The notes: generated by a model not told the origin, from the letters alone. A stretch of 64,000 nt of DNA from Choricystis sp. odSpoLacu1 (GCA_958009055.1 OY253651.1:124001-188000); one strand, 5' to 3'. Counted from the first letter of the stretch, positions 1 through 11,203 are shown. Numbers and translations are program-made.

Positions 1-1023
1 CGTAGGGGCCATAATCGATGGTTTCGCACCCCTCCTCGCTTCCCGCCACGCTGAGGTTGTCCGTGTTGAGCACACCGTGCACGAAGCCGACGCCCTGCCA
101 CCTGGCCACCGTCTTGGCGGTGCGCTGGAGGATGGCGTTTAAAAAGGCGGCGTAGTCGCCGGCGGGGACGGAGGGCGAGTAGTGGTGTTGAATAACGAAA
201 TCGGCAAGCTGCTTCACCACCTCTTTCTCGCCCCGGGAGGCAGGCAGCTCGAACGACCCAAACCGCACAAAGCAGCGGGACACGCGGGTGACGACGGCCC
301 CGGGTTCGAGGGAGGGGCGGCCGTCGTAGAACTGGTCTCGCTCCACGGCGCCCCCCGTCAACACGAGCGACAGCGCGCGCGTCGTGGGAACCGCCAGCGC
401 GGCCATGGCTTCAGACGCGACGTACTCGCGCAACGAAGACCGCAGCACCGCCCGTCCATCCGCAAAGCGGGAGTATGGGGTGCGCCCAGCGCCCTTGAGC
501 TGCAGCTCGAACCGAGCGCCGGGGGCGACGGGCGACGCCACGTCCCCCAGCGTGATGGCGCGCCCGTCCCCTAGTTGGCCCGCCCAGGAGCCAAACTGGT
601 GGCCGCCATAATTTTGGGCGTAGGGGTGGGCGGAGGGGGGGATGGACGCGCCGCCGAAGAGCGCGGCAAACTCTGGGCGGGTGAGTTGGTCGGGCGCAAG
701 CCCCACCAACGCGCCCACGTCGGGGGAGGCGGTCAGCACGGTGGGGATGGCGGGGTAGGCGGGGGAGCCAGCGACAGCAGGCGGGGCGGGGGGGGGCGGG
801 CGTTGGGTCGACAAAGGAAAAAAGTGCGCCAGTCACTTGGCGGGTGGGGCCTCCCTTGACGGGGTCGCCCGGCAGGGAGGAGGTGAAGGTGGAGCCGAAG
901 GACAGGTCCTGTGTGTGTGTGTGTCGTGTCGGGCGCTGTCTTTTGTTCGTTCGCGTCCTGGCCAGGCCACGTCGGGGGGAGGGGAGCCGAGTGCGGGCGC
1001 AGGCCGTCGTGCCCTCGCCCCGC

Positions 1024-1055
<32 letters not shown>

Positions 1056-1196
1056 CACACGCAAAACAACCCTCACCTCCAGCGTGCCCAGTTTCAGGTC
1101 GGCCGACGCAGCCGCGGCGGCGGCAGCGCCCACGGGGCGGGCAGACACCGCGGTTCGCATCAGTCTCGCTGCGCCACGCGTGGCGGCGGCCAGCAT
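1..1196 (-). CDS. SELENOO: SelO family protein adenylyltransferase (partial, C-terminus outside window)
   Basis: SelO is a pseudokinase-fold enzyme that transfers AMP to proteins, usually in mitochondria or plastids. Exon 1 is 1196-1077 and encodes MLAAATRGAARLMRT, a basic, Ala-rich organelle-type leader. A GTGAGG donor and an acceptor at 910-909 join it in phase 0 to exon 2 (908 to beyond base 1), giving GTLEDLSFGSTF then LPGDP, the usual SelO N-terminus. Further on are HPYAQNYGGHQFGSWAGQLG, LQLKGAGRTPYSRFADGRAV, TTRALSLV and HGVLNTDNLS followed by DYGP, the family's nucleotide- and metal-binding signatures. The C-terminal end, where selenocysteine or cysteine sits in this family, lies outside the window. 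The frame is broken once, in the 9-G run at 788-796; removing one base restores it. The family call is secure. Confidence 0.93.
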
Positions 1197-1385
1197 CGGC
1201 GGGCGCGAGGCGGGCGGTGGCGCCGCGTGGTGCATGCAGTGGTGCGTGCAGGCGCGCGAGGAGGAGGGAGAGAGAGAGGAGGGAAACAGCAGCGCGGATG
1301 TGCCGATGTTTTTTTTTTTTTTCTTTCCTTTTTCTTTTCTCGCTTTCTCCACTGCCTCCTTTCACAACCCGCCCTCCACCCTGCC

Positions 1386-2166
1386 TCACCCTCCTCCACC
1401 CTCCAGCAACCACGCCCGCACCCGATCCAGCGCCCTGTACCGGTGCGAGATCGCGTTTTTGGCGGCTCTCCCCATTTCCGCGTACGTCAGCCCTCCTCCC
1501 TCGTCCGGTTGGAACACGGGGTCCCACCCAAAGTCGGTGGGTCCGCGTGGCTCCACGATGGCACCCTTTGTGCTGCCCTCGAAGAGGATGGGGGTCGCGC
1601 CCGGGCCGGCAGCATAGGCAAAGATGCACAGAGCTTGTGCGGTTTTGTCGTCAAAGCCGGCCAGCAGTGCGTGCAGCCCGCCCGGCCCCACCGCCTTCAG
1701 AAACCACTTGACGTAGGGCCCCGGCAGGCCGCCCAATGCGTCAAAGCAGAGGGACGTGTCTTCGACGAGGGCGGGGCCGTTGACGGCGGTGGCGGCGGCG
1801 GCCGCTTTGGCGCGCGCGATGTCGGCGGGTGTGCCCTGCAGCTCTGGCAGGTCCAGGGGGGAGGAGGTGATTGTGACGGGGAGAGGGGCGCCGGCTGCGA
1901 GGATGGCGACGACCTGGTGGGGAGAGGGAGGGTGGGAGGGTGTTTGGGTCGTGAGCTAGCCGACGAAAGGAAAAGCCAAAACATGACCTGCCCCCGCGCC
2001 AGCACGCGACCCAAGTCGGCACCACGCACGCGCGCCATCCTGCACGTCCGTTGGGCACAGGTTGCACGCGTCAACCACCCAGCACACCACTGACCTCCTC
2101 CAACTTTTTGGCGTTTCCGGTGATGAATTTGATCGTGCCGCCCGCCGGCGGGGCGGCCGCCGCCAT
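1386..2166 (-). CDS. ITPA: Inosine triphosphate pyrophosphatase (Ham1/ITPA)
   Basis: This enzyme hydrolyses ITP, dITP and XTP to monophosphates, removing deaminated purines from the nucleotide pool. Exon 1 (2166-2095) encodes a short Ala-rich start and [13 protein letters not shown]. The GTCAGT donor and the acceptor before 1913 keep phase 0, so the join reads [13 protein letters not shown]. Exon 2 (1913-1386) carries [48 protein letters not shown] and [11 protein letters not shown], all standard ITPA substrate- and metal-binding blocks. The predicted protein is 199 residues; the human enzyme is 194. Its stop lies about 190 bp upstream of the SelO start on the same strand. Confidence 0.95.
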
Positions 2167-2463
2167 GGGACGCCGGGCACAGGAGCCTGGAGGTGCGCGG
2201 GAGCGGCGGGAGGGGGTGGAAAGGGGGCGGGGGAGGCGCATGCGGCGAAAGAGAAGAGGCCGAAAAACGACGCGCTCCGAAACGCGACTGCCATCGATGC
2301 CGCCGCGCAGTGCCCGCTTGTCTCACTTTCCGTCGTCATTCCTCAGACTCTCGCAAGCTGCCGGCACATGCGTCCCCAGCCGCCAGCCTATTTCCTCAAC
2401 GAGCGCCCAGCTTCCCCCCCCTCAACTGACCCATTCATATCTTTCGACGAACCCAAGCGTCCG

Positions 2464-3963
2464 ATGGCGGCCACCCTGGACGCGTTGACCGCGCACGTCG
2501 CGCCGTGGCTGACTCGCCGCCCCCCCTCTGCCGAAGCCTCCGACGCCAGCTGCGACACGGAAGTCTCCCTGGACGCCTCCTCTGCCTCCTCTTTTGACGA
2601 TGGCCGCCTGCCGGTGTCCGTGGTGGACGTGGAGTATGAGGGCGAGGGTGGGCGCGTGCAAGGCGCTCTCTTCTATCCCGCCCAACCAAACGGCGGCTCT
2701 GCGCCCCCTCGCTGGGCTCCACACTATTATTACACCTATGGTAAGCTGGGTGTCACATAACCGCGCGAATGGGGGGTGGGATGCGTGCGTTTTCTGTGGT
2801 GGGCGTCCGTTTTTTTAGAAGGCCAGTCCTCCGCGCCCACCCAACAAAAACCCTCCCTCAAACCCACCCTCCCACAGGTATGGCCGACTTTGCCCTGCGC
2901 CGCCGCCCCAAGTCACGCGCCACCCGCGCCGCCGCCGCCGTCATGGCCGCCATCGCCCACCTGCCCGCGAGGTCGCTGCGCCTGCCGGTGTGCGCGGCGG
3001 CTGCCCCCCCCCGCGCGCGGTGCCTTCCCCACCGTCATCTTCTCCCACGGCCTGGGCGGGTCGAGGCACGCCTACTCTGCTTTTTGCGCGGGCCTGGCAG
3101 CCCGCGGCTTTGCCGTGCTGGCGGTGGAGCACGCGGACGGCAGTGCAGCGGCTGCCAGGGTGGCGGGCGAGTGGCTGCCCTATGAGCGGTGGGACACCGC
3201 CCCCGACTCGTGCCAGCTGGAGAGGCGCATGGCGACGCGGGCGGGAGAGCTGGAGGCTGCGGGCGCCGTGCTGGCCGCGCTGGCGGCGGGGAAGCAGGTG
3301 GGCGGGCTGGTGTTGGGCGGGGGGGACGGGTGTGGCGAGACACTCCTCCCCCTGTTTGCGGACGCACTGGCGCCCCACCCCCCCCTCCTGGCCGGTCACT
3401 CGCTGGGTGGGGCCACCGTGGCCGCCGCCGTGGCCACGGGCGCGCCCGCCGTCGTCGCGCTGGACCCGTGGTGGGGGGCGGTGCCCACGACGACGAAAAA
3501 TGGCGACACCCCCAACAGCGGCGACACCACCCCACCCGCCCCGCTCCTGGTCATCGCGTCGGAAGAGTGGCAGAGGCCTCTGTCGTCTCTGAACGGCGCC
3601 TGCTTCGCCGGCAGCCCGGACGCCGCCCTGGCCGCTGCCGCCGCGTCCCCGGGCGCGCGTGGCGCCGTGTGGCTGGCCCTCCGTGGCGCCACCCACGCCT
3701 GCTTCTCCGACTTTTGCGCCCGCCCGCCCCGGGTGCCGGGGTTGCCGCCGCCGCCTCCCCCGGGGCTCACCGCCCCCACCGACGGTGCTGCCACCGTGGC
3801 GGCCGCAGTCGAGGCCGCTGCTCGTTTCTTCGAGGCGTGTGGTGGCGACAGCCGCCAGAGTGTGACGGCTGCTGTCGCGGCTGCTGTGGTGGAGGCGGTG
3901 GGGGAGGACAGGGTGGATGGGCTGAGAGTGGTGGGGGGGAGGCGGGGTGCGGTTGAAGCGTAG
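2464..3963 (+). CDS. Platelet-activating-factor acetylhydrolase-like serine esterase
   Basis: An alpha/beta hydrolase of the plasma PAF-AH/PLA2G7 group, which cleaves short or oxidised sn-2 acyl chains from phospholipids. Exon 1 (2464-2740) and exon 2 (2878-3963) join within TYG|MADFALRRRP. Signatures are FSHGLGGSRHAYS, the nucleophile in GHSLGGATVAAA (Ser about residue 265), a catalytic Asp in ALDPWW and His in GATHACFSDF, in family order. The segment before FSHGLG is in a different frame: the 9-C run at 3004-3012 must lose one C. The corrected length is 453 residues. No signal peptide is obvious, so a cytosolic form is likely. Substrate is inferred from family only. Confidence 0.85.
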
Positions 3964-4358
3964 AAAAGAAAACTGGAGCTTATTTTCCAACACGCACAGG
4001 CGCCCCCACGTTCCATCGTGTCATGATGGTGTCGCATCATGGCGCGGGGAGAAGCGGGACACGCGGCCTGTAACTTTGTCAGGACAGAAAAGTTGACGAG
4101 ATTGTTGTGGCGGGGGTTGGGCGGAAGCTGGGGCGCGGCTGCTCGTTGTCGCCAGCGAGCGAGCCACCGAACGCTCGTGGCCGTCGAATGCAAAAAAATC
4201 ACTCTGCTTTTCTTTCGTTGGCTCTCTTGGCCCCCGCCTCCACACACGCACCCTCCGCCCCCCCCCCCCACCTCCCGCGCCGTGCTCAGGCGCACGCCTG
4301 TGTGCCACTGCTCGCGCCCGAGGCGTTTCCTCGCCCAAATCGCTCGCACACCACAGCA
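3964..4358 (+). other. Intergenic region, PAF-AH-like gene to unknown gene
   Basis: No supported gene. The first half is relatively AT-rich and follows the PAF-AH-like stop (likely 3' UTR, with TGTAA near 4069). The second half is pyrimidine-rich, with a C run at 4258-4270, and leads into the start at 4359. Confidence 0.5.
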
Positions 4359-5519
4359 ATGCGGCTGTCGCGCTCGGCGCCGTGCCTGGTCTCCCTGGCT
4401 AAGGCGCCCTCCAAGGTGAGTGTTGTGAATGGACCGCCCATCGCTGGGCGGGTGTGCGCGGAGTGCTGGGTGCGCATGGGAGAGCCGGCGGCGGAAGGTG
4501 CGCGCTCTCCTCGCCAAATGGCCGCACCACAGACACTGGGGCGCAGAGCCCCTCGGCCCCGCTCGACCGCCCCCCCCGCCACCCCGCCCAATCGACACGC
4601 GTGCACAGTCGGTTCTCGTGGCGGGGGAGAGGCGGGTGCATGGAAGCGTGCAGCGGGAGGGGGGATCGAGGTTCCTTCGTGCGCGTCGATGGGATTGAAC
4701 GGCCGTGGCGCCCTCGCAGCCGCTCACCTCCCCCACCCCCCCACCCCACACACAGCGCCTCCCCCCTCCCTCCGCCCCCTCCTCCCCCCGCTCCACCGTG
4801 CGCGCCTCCGCCTTCCTGGCGCAACCGCCCCCGCCGCAGTCCGACCCCCCCGCCCTCACAGCCGCGTTTACCTCCCCCGCCGGCCTGTTTGGCGCGTCGT
4901 GCCTCGAGCGCGCGTCCCTCGAGCCCGCCCCCTCCCTGTCGGCGTCCACCCCCATGCCCCCCTTCAACCGGGCGGGGTCGACGGGCGACTCGGCCCGCCT
5001 GGCCCTGTGCCTGGCCACCCCGATGAGTGAGGAAGAAGACCCCGGGCAAGCGCCGCGCGCGGGCCGCCGCCCGCCTCTCCGCCGAAGTCGAAGCCGACGT
5101 CCGCGCCCGCGTGGAAGCCGAGCTGGGCACCCTGGCGGCCGACGTCCCCACCCGCGACCGCGCGCGCGCGGTCGAGGGCGGCGACGCGCGCGCGCCCTCG
5201 CTGCGCCGCGCGCGGCGGCCGCCGCCGCCGCGCCCCCGGGGCCGACGACGCCCTGTTTACGCCGTCGACGCCTGTGGCCGCGTTGACCGCGGCGGCTGCT
5301 GTTGTCGTGCCGACCGCTGCGGCTGTGGTGGCGGCCCCGCCGCCGCCGCCGACGCCCGCCGACCTGGTGCCCACGCTCGAAGCTCTCGCCCTCGCCCTGG
5401 CCGACGGCGACGCCTCCCGCAAGCACACGCTGTCCCTGGATGAAGACGACTTTGAGCTGGCGCTGGCGATGGCGGTGGCGCCACAGGCGGAGGCGCCGCT
5501 GGTGGATGCTTCGGCTTGA
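4359..5519 (+). CDS. Unrecognised Pro/Ala-rich protein
   Basis: I do not recognise this gene. Exon 1 (4359-4415) encodes MRLSRSAPCLVSLAKAPSK and ends at a GTGAGT donor. Exon 2 starts after ACACACAG at 4756 in phase 0. The middle holds STPMPPFNRAG and a basic, then heptad-like stretch (TPGKRRARAAARLS and VRARVEAELGTLAADV) that could be a helix. The end has LEALALALADG and an acidic LDEDDFELALAMAV. Coding character moves through three frames. Skipping one base near 5030-5045 and one near 5232-5240 gives a 272-residue product, so two single-base errors or an unseen small intron are likely. The ends are better supported than the middle. It could be a nuclear regulatory protein, but nothing proves that. 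Confidence 0.45.
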
Positions 5520-6215
5520 GAGAGATAAAAAACGATCGCCCCCCCTTGCCCCCCCCCCCCCCCCCCCCAAACCGTCGTCGTTTCGTTTTCAATTCCAAAA
5601 CGTTTTCACATATCCCGCGTCGTGGTTCGTGCCATTGTACCTTTCCCCACGCACCATGCTTTGACGAGTCGACCCCCACCAGAGGCAAAAGACAAAAAAA
5701 AAAAAAAAACACGACCCCCTCTCCCGAAGTGACCCCCTCATTTTACATCACTCACCCAAACGCCCTCCCCCTGATCCCTCATTACCATTCTTTCTTCTTC
5801 ACACGGTGGCCCACCGCGCGCCTATTCGACGTCGCGTGAGCCCGTGTTTTCATGTGTGTGTGTGTGTCTCCCAAGCGACATTTCATGGGTGGTTGTTTTC
5901 GCAACACCCATGCTGTTTTTGCCTTGTTTTTCCCCCGGTTGATTCTTTCTGCTGCTTGCGTCCTGCTTCCCCACCCCACCCCCCCACCCCCCCCGACACA
6001 ATTTGCATTTGTTTCCATTCACACACACCATTCTTGATTTTTTTGTTTGCCCCCACTTTGCCTGCGCAGTTATTAAAAGAAAAACAGAAAATCGTTAGGA
6101 AAAAACGCCAGGGCACCACGTGGACACGGAGCACGCGTCCGTGGCTTTGCACAGCTTGCAGCAGGCGTCGACGAAGGCGTTTTTTGGCGTGGGTGGTGCC
6201 GGTGCCGGGAGCACC
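5520..6215. other. Long convergent intergenic region
   Basis: About 700 bp between the unknown gene (plus) and the CPBP protease gene (minus). It has a C run near 5550-5568, an A run near 5694-5709 and T-rich stretches around 5880-6060, less GC-rich than the genes around it. It probably holds the two 3' UTRs. A 10-bp inverted pair (AAAAAACGCC near 6098 and its complement near 6178) is separated by about 70 bp. No coding sequence is supported. Confidence 0.5.
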
Positions 6216-7001
6216 TCACCGCCAGGGTCCAGCCGCGCTGCCGGCCGACACACTCACAGCCAGCACGCCCACGTTGTACAGCCCGTGCGCCAGGGACGAG
6301 GCCGCCGTGTTGCCGCCACTGGCCAGCCACACAAGCGACAGCACGGCGCCGAGCGCGAGGAGGGGGGGGAGGTCGGCGGGGGCGACCGCGCCGTGCGACG
6401 CGGCGAAGAGGGCGGCCGACAACGCCACGGCCGCGGGGGCGGCCACACCACCATCCACCAGCCCAGCCAGCGCGATGCCTCGGTAGATGGTCTCCTCCAG
6501 CACGGGCGCGGCCGCGCCCGAGGCGGCGACGAGGGCTGCCGCGCCGGCCGGGGACGCGGACCGCAGCACCCCCACCGCGGCGTCGGTGGCGGCCGAGTCG
6601 GGGGCGGCCAGCAAGCTTGTTGCCGCCGTCACGGTGACCCCCGCCGCCAGGGCGCCCCCAACTCCCCAGGCCGCGGCAGCACCATCCAGGCGGAACAACG
6701 GCGCCGCGGTGTCGTCGCGGCTGGCCAGCAGCGCCACCACGCCCGCCCCGGCCGCCACCTCCACCGCCAGCGCGGCACAGGCACAACCGTCTGGACCCAA
6801 GGTATTGGGCGTCGCGTGCAGGGCCGCAGCAAGAGCTGGCACGCCGGCCGCGCCGGCGACGCCGGCCACTGTTGCCGTCTGCACAAAGGAGCGTGCTGCC
6901 GGCCACGCCGCCCACGCCTCCCGCTGGGGTGAGGCGGCGCAGGCCAGTTGGCGGCCAGGGCGGTGGTGGAGAGTCGGGAAAGAGGGCGCCAACGCTCGCA
7001 T
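6216..7001 (-). CDS. CPBP/Abi-family intramembrane metalloprotease, probably plastid-targeted
   Basis: CPBP (Rce1/Abi type) proteins are multi-pass membrane proteases; several plant members sit in plastid membranes. The single exon encodes 261 residues. The start MRALAPSFPTLHHRPGRQ is basic with hydroxylated residues, like a transit peptide. Hydrophobic Ala/Val/Leu segments follow. The family motifs are in order: EETIYRG (glutamates 169-170), FAASHG (199-204) and SSLAHGLYN (about 236-243), which provide the catalytic Glu and His residues. The initiator Met was chosen because upstream codons in the same frame look non-coding. Its start lies only 77 bp downstream of the aspartic protease stop on the same strand. 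Confidence 0.85.
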   Translation of the reverse strand: MRALAPSFPTLHHRPGRQLACAASPQREAWAAWPAARSFVQTATVAGVAGAAGVPALAAALHATPNTLGPDGCACAALAVEVAAGAGVVALLASRDDTAAPLFRLDGAAAAWGVGGALAAGVTVTAATSLLAAPDSAATDAAVGVLRSASPAGAAALVAASGAAAPVLEETIYRGIALAGLVDGGVAAPAAVALSAALFAASHGAVAPADLPPLLALGAVLSLVWLASGGNTAASSLAHGLYNVGVLAVSVSAGSAAGPWR

Positions 7002-7078
7002 GTGGACGGAAAGGTTTGCCGTTTTGTCTTTGTTCACCACTGCTGACAAAAAATCGTTTGTTTTTCTACTCTCACAGC

Positions 7079-8868
7079 TCATCCCCGCGCCCCCAGCTCC
7101 ACTTCGTCGCTGCCGCGCTGGCCCACGTGGCACAGGTCCGCACTGCTCCCCGTCTTGACGCGCTCCCCCCGCTGCCGCCGCCGCCGCCGCCGCACCAGGG
7201 TGGTGGTCGCTGCTGCGGCTGCCGCCGCCGCGACGACAACCACAGCCACGCCCACCACCACGCTCGCCGCCGGCGCCGACGTCGGCACCACGGAGCCAGA
7301 GGTGCCGGCCTGGGGTCTGGGTGCAGGTTGTCCCGCCTCCCGGGCTGCAGCATCCCCCAGCGCGCGGCAGTCGGCGCGCGTCAGAGCGACGGTGCCCGCA
7401 CTCGCGTCGACCTCCACCAGCAACCCCCGCATCCACGCCGCCCCCAGGATCGACCCCCGCCCCTCGGGGGACGCGTACACGCCCAGGCAGGCGGCTCCCG
7501 GGCGAGTGACGTGGGGCACCATGTAGTGTGTGGGGGGCAGGGTGAGGGAGGGGCCGTCTGAAAACGCGAGGCGCCAGGCGGGGAGCGCGGCCGACACCGC
7601 GTCGTCGACGGCGGCGGCACCACCCTCGCCCTCCACCACCTGCCAGCAGGGGTCACCATAGTCGGAGGCGGGGGACGTGACCAAGTCGCAGCCGGCGTCC
7701 TCGGCGGCGGCGGTGACTGCGGACCGCAGCGCGGCGGCGGCAGAGCGCGGGAGGAACGAAAACGTCGACCCGGAGTCCAGGACGACGCCCGCGCCCTCGC
7801 TCCACAGGGGGCCGGTGCCGAGGTCGGTGGTCGTGGATGACGGAGAACCACCACCTCCATCCTCGCTGGACGCCACCAACGCCATGGAGGACACGGGGAG
7901 AGCGTAATACGCGGGGTGCCCCCTCGACGCCACGAGCGTTGTGCGAACAACAGGTCCTGTCACCACACCCGCTGGGGCGCCCTGCACCGCGCCCCCGCCC
8001 AGCACCAGCACGCCGTGATGGTTGGATGCGCCCGGGGCCGGGTCGGGGGCCAGGCACAACGCAAATGCAGCGGTGTCGGTCGCACCCGCGGCCGCCAACT
8101 GAGCCACCAGCCCCGTCGTCGCGTTGCCCAGGCCCGCGACGCCGGCGGCGCGCTGGGCTTGAATCTCGCCCGTCTCCTTGGTGGTGCAGCCCAGGGTGAT
8201 GCGGGGGGTGGTGGAGGGGGAGGAGGAGGTATTGGCGGCGCCTCCGCCGCCCGCTTTGCTCGGCGGCAACCACAAAACGTCAGACACCACCACTCCAGAC
8301 GCGGTCGACTGTTCCGCATACTCGCGCGCAAAGGTGCACGCACCCTCGGTCCCACACCCGCACGGCGTGGACCCGCACGCGCAGGCAGGGGTGGCGCAGC
8401 GCACGGCGTGCGCGGTCGAGGACGCGTCGACCGAAAACCCGGCCTGGTGGTGGGGGCCACACGACCGCCCGCACCCGGCGCAGGGGACGTACGTCATGGT
8501 GGATCCCGTGTCCACGATGACGTCGAAGGAGAGGGGGGGGGTGCCGATGGCGAGGGTGGCGGTGTAGTAGCTGTGGGAGGTGGGTGGAAAAAAAAGAAAA
8601 AAAACATGTTGAAAACAATCGACGACTTTTCTTGCCTGTCCGAAACAGCCGGCAATCCACACAATACTCAACACACACACCCTGCGTCCCGGATCGATCC
8701 ATCCAGCGGCAGCGCGGCACCCCCGTCCACCAGCGCGCGCGGGGGGCCGCGCCTCAGCGTCAGGGGCACCGCCATCTGGCGCTGGGGGGAGGCGTTGTGG
8801 GCCAGTGCGACGGCCCACAGCAGGGCCAGGGTGGCGGTGGTGGAGAGGAGGCGGGGGTGGGTTGGCAT
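7079..8868 (-). CDS. Pepsin-type (A1) aspartic protease, secreted or membrane-anchored
   Basis: Exon 1 (8868-8681) encodes a signal peptide (MPTHPRLLSTTATLALLWAV) and LDGSIRDAG. The donor GTGTGT at 8680 and acceptor before 8570 give GYYTATLAIGTPP, the usual A1 entry. Catalytic aspartates are D83 in DTGSTMTYVPC and D328 in DSGSTFSFLP, the two-lobed arrangement. A Cys-rich stretch at about 93-141 resembles the nepenthesin insert of green-lineage A1 proteases. The C-terminus has an Ala/Val-rich hydrophobic segment and then a run of Arg, which fits a type I membrane anchor with a short basic tail. The protein is 559 residues. Likely acts in the secretory pathway, vacuole or cell surface; substrate unknown. 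Confidence 0.93.
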
Positions 8869-9132
8869 CGTGTGCGAAAAAAACCGATGCGTCGGAGTTT
8901 TCGCGGGGGGCAGCCGGCGCGGCACTCTGGCCCTCGGCGCCCGCCCTGGGAGGGACCAGGCAGCAGGGCGGCGTGGACCTTGGGTGGGGCCACACACACG
9001 CCGCGGCGGTGGCGCGCAGAAAAAGAAGCGCGATTGTGTTTGCGTCGGGTCTCACCTTCCTCCTCTCTTCACTCTCACAGCCTTCCGTCTTGTTACACAC
9101 GCACCCTCCCATCACCAAAACCTTCCTCTCTC

Positions 9133-9876
9133 TCAATGCGCCTTCAACCACGCCACAGTGCGCTTGAACGCGTCCGCCGAGTCTTCCGTCGGGTCCGCCC
9201 GCAGCGTGTGCCCGTGCCGCGCGGACGGGTAGTGGTGCAGTTCGGAGTTGGGCTTGTTTTTCAACGCCTCCACGATGGCTGCCCTGAACTCGTCACTTAC
9301 TTGCTGGTCTTCCCCGTTGGTGAGGAAGAGAGTGGGGGCAGAGATGCCGTCGACGTCGGCCTGAGTCAACAGCGACGGGTGGAGCAGCACGGCGGCGGTG
9401 ACGGCCGGCGCCGCCCCCCCCGCCAACAACGCCGCGTACAGCCCTCCCCAGCAAAAGCCGACCGTGTGGACGGCGGTGGCGTTGTACTCACGCTTTATAG
9501 CGGCGACCATTTTGTCTGCGTCCGCCTTCACTTGCTCCCTCGGATACTTGGCCAGCCACGCCCCAAACTTGGACGGGTCCAGGGCGCCGGCCGGCCACGC
9601 GCCTGCACCTTCAACGTAGAAAAAGTCGGGCAGGACGATGGGGGCGGAGACGGCGGCGGAGAGTTCGTCGGCATACAGTTGCGCGTTTTTGAGTCTGGCC
9701 CCAAAAATGTCGCTCAACTGCAGCACGGGCGTGCCTGTCGCGTTCCCACCGGGCGGCAAGGCGACGTAGGTGGCGAGGCCGGTGCCGGCAAAGTCGTTCA
9801 CCCAGTTCCCGGTCGGCGTGCCGTCCCAGGTGACCCCGATGGCGCACGGGCCCTTGGTTGTCGCGCAGCACGACAT
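9133..9876 (-). CDS. Dienelactone hydrolase family protein
   Basis: An alpha/beta hydrolase with a cysteine nucleophile. The protein is 247 residues from MSCCATTKGPCAIG; dienelactone hydrolases commonly start with such a short Cys-containing stretch. The next upstream in-frame start codon is not ATG. The nucleophile is C142 in GFCWGG, followed by HPSLL, an acid in LTNGEDQQVSDEF and H221 or H223 in ARHGHTLR, matching the Cys-Asp-His triad. In algae these proteins are mostly uncharacterised carboxylesterase-like enzymes; no pathway can be assigned from neighbours. Confidence 0.9.
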   Translation of the reverse strand: MSCCATTKGPCAIGVTWDGTPTGNWVNDFAGTGLATYVALPPGGNATGTPVLQLSDIFGARLKNAQLYADELSAAVSAPIVLPDFFYVEGAGAWPAGALDPSKFGAWLAKYPREQVKADADKMVAAIKREYNATAVHTVGFCWGGLYAALLAGGAAPAVTAAVLLHPSLLTQADVDGISAPTLFLTNGEDQQVSDEFRAAIVEALKNKPNSELHHYPSARHGHTLRADPTEDSADAFKRTVAWLKAH

Positions 9877-10078
9877 GATGAGGAACAGCAGCAAGCAGGC
9901 GCCAGGCAGGCGGGGAAGGGATGAAGGTGGCGGCCGCGTGATGGGCAAATTGGGGCGTCAAACCGAGCGTGTGTCGAGATGTGTGTGCCGTTTCGCCGAA
10001 ACCCTCACATCGTGTGCCTTTTTTTCGCGCAATCAACGCACCACCCCCGAGGCTTTAAAGGCACGGCGAGCCGCCGCC

Positions 10079-11160
10079 ATGTCTGACGGCCCGCAAGAGG
10101 TGCGCTTCAGCGCCTGTGACGGCGTGCGGTGTGTGTTGTCCCGGACCGGCCGCACACCGACCACCCCCCTTCCCTCCCTCCCCAGGCTCTCACCCGCTTT
10201 CGCGCCTGGTTCACCTCCCTGCCTCTGGTCACACGGTCGCTCCTCGTCGTAACTGTGTCAATCCACGTGGCCCGGTCCCTGGCGGGCGGCCGCCCCCCCG
10301 TCGAAGCTTTATGTCTCGGCCCGCCCTCCCGCCCGCTGCGCCTGCTCACGGCACCCCTGACGCACGCGGGCTGGCTGCACCTGGTGTTCAACGCGTGGGC
10401 GTTTGCGCCCACCGCGGCGGTTCGTGAAGCGGCGCTCGGATCGGCAGGCTTTGGGTGCGAGGTTTTGGGCATGACCCTTGCGTCGGGCCTCCTCTTCTGG
10501 CTACTGGCCGCCGCACTGGCCGCGGCCACTCGGCACGCCACCGCCTGCTCCGTGGGCGCCTCCTCCCTCGTGTTTGCGCTGCTGCAGGCGGATGCAGCGG
10601 GGCCGACGCCCCCGCCCCCCGTCGTGTTGGGCAGCGTGCGCGTGCCGCCCCGCGTCTACCCTGCTCTCTTGGCCGCCGCCATCCAAATCCTCGTCCCTCA
10701 CGTGTCTGCGGCAGGCCACACTGCCGGGCTGCTGGCTGGCGAGGCCGCGGGCGCGGTGAGGCGGCACGCGCCCCACCTGCTGGCGGCCGTCGCGGTGCGC
10801 GCAGACGCGTGGACGCCGCGCGCCGTCGCCTCCTTGCCCGGCTGGTCCCCCCCCATCGGCCACGCAGGCTTGCCTGTGTCTGTTGGGGATGCGCCTGAAC
10901 CATCGCCCGCCGTGCCTGGGGCGGGCCTGGCGGCGCGGGCGAGTGCCTGGTTTGCGTCGCTTCGCGGCGGCGGCGGCGGCGGCAGTGAATACCAGCCTCT
11001 CACCACTCATGCTGGTGACGCCAACCCTTTCCCAGGCGCTGGAGGGGGGCACGTGCTGGGTGGTGGAGCCAGTGTGGCTGCACTGCCTCCGAGTGCTGCA
11101 GCCGCGGCCGCGGCCGCGGCACGCGCGGCGTCGGCGGCACAACAGCAGCAGCAAGGGTGA
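10079..11160 (+). CDS. Rhomboid-family intramembrane serine protease
   Basis: Exon 1 starts at 10079 (MSDGPQE). Its donor is either GTGCGC at 10100 or GTGCGG at 10124; both are phase 0. Exon 2 (10186-11160) begins ALTRFRAW. Rhomboid features are the luminal-loop HAGWLHLVFNAWAF, the catalytic Ser in SVGASSLVFALLQ (about residue 140) and catalytic His in GHTAGLLAG (about 192), with hydrophobic segments between. The C-terminal third is Gly/Ala-rich and probably cytosolic, ending in AAQQQQQG. The order resembles RHBDD1/plant RBL proteins. Location (ER, Golgi or organelle) cannot be told from the sequence. Confidence 0.87.
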
Positions 11161-11177
11161 GAGGCCTGCAGGGTGAG

Positions 11178-11203
11178 AGGCCAGTTTTTGCACAAACTGG
11201 CCT
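11178..11203. other. 3'-flank hairpin between convergent genes
   Basis: A 10-bp perfect inverted repeat (AGGCCAGTTT, loop TTGCAC, AAACTGGCCT) begins 17 bp after the rhomboid stop. It lies in the 155-bp gap between the rhomboid (plus) and LPAAT (minus) stops. It could act in 3' end formation; no homology is claimed. Confidence 0.5.

Noticed and set aside
837..2093. Plus-strand open frames of several hundred codons opposite SelO and ITPA
   Set aside because: High GC content removes stop codons from antisense frames; the minus-strand genes match known families and explain the region.
10079..11160. TMEM115-type inactive rhomboid
   Set aside because: Both catalytic residues are present (Ser in GASS, His in GHTAGLL), as in active rhomboids.
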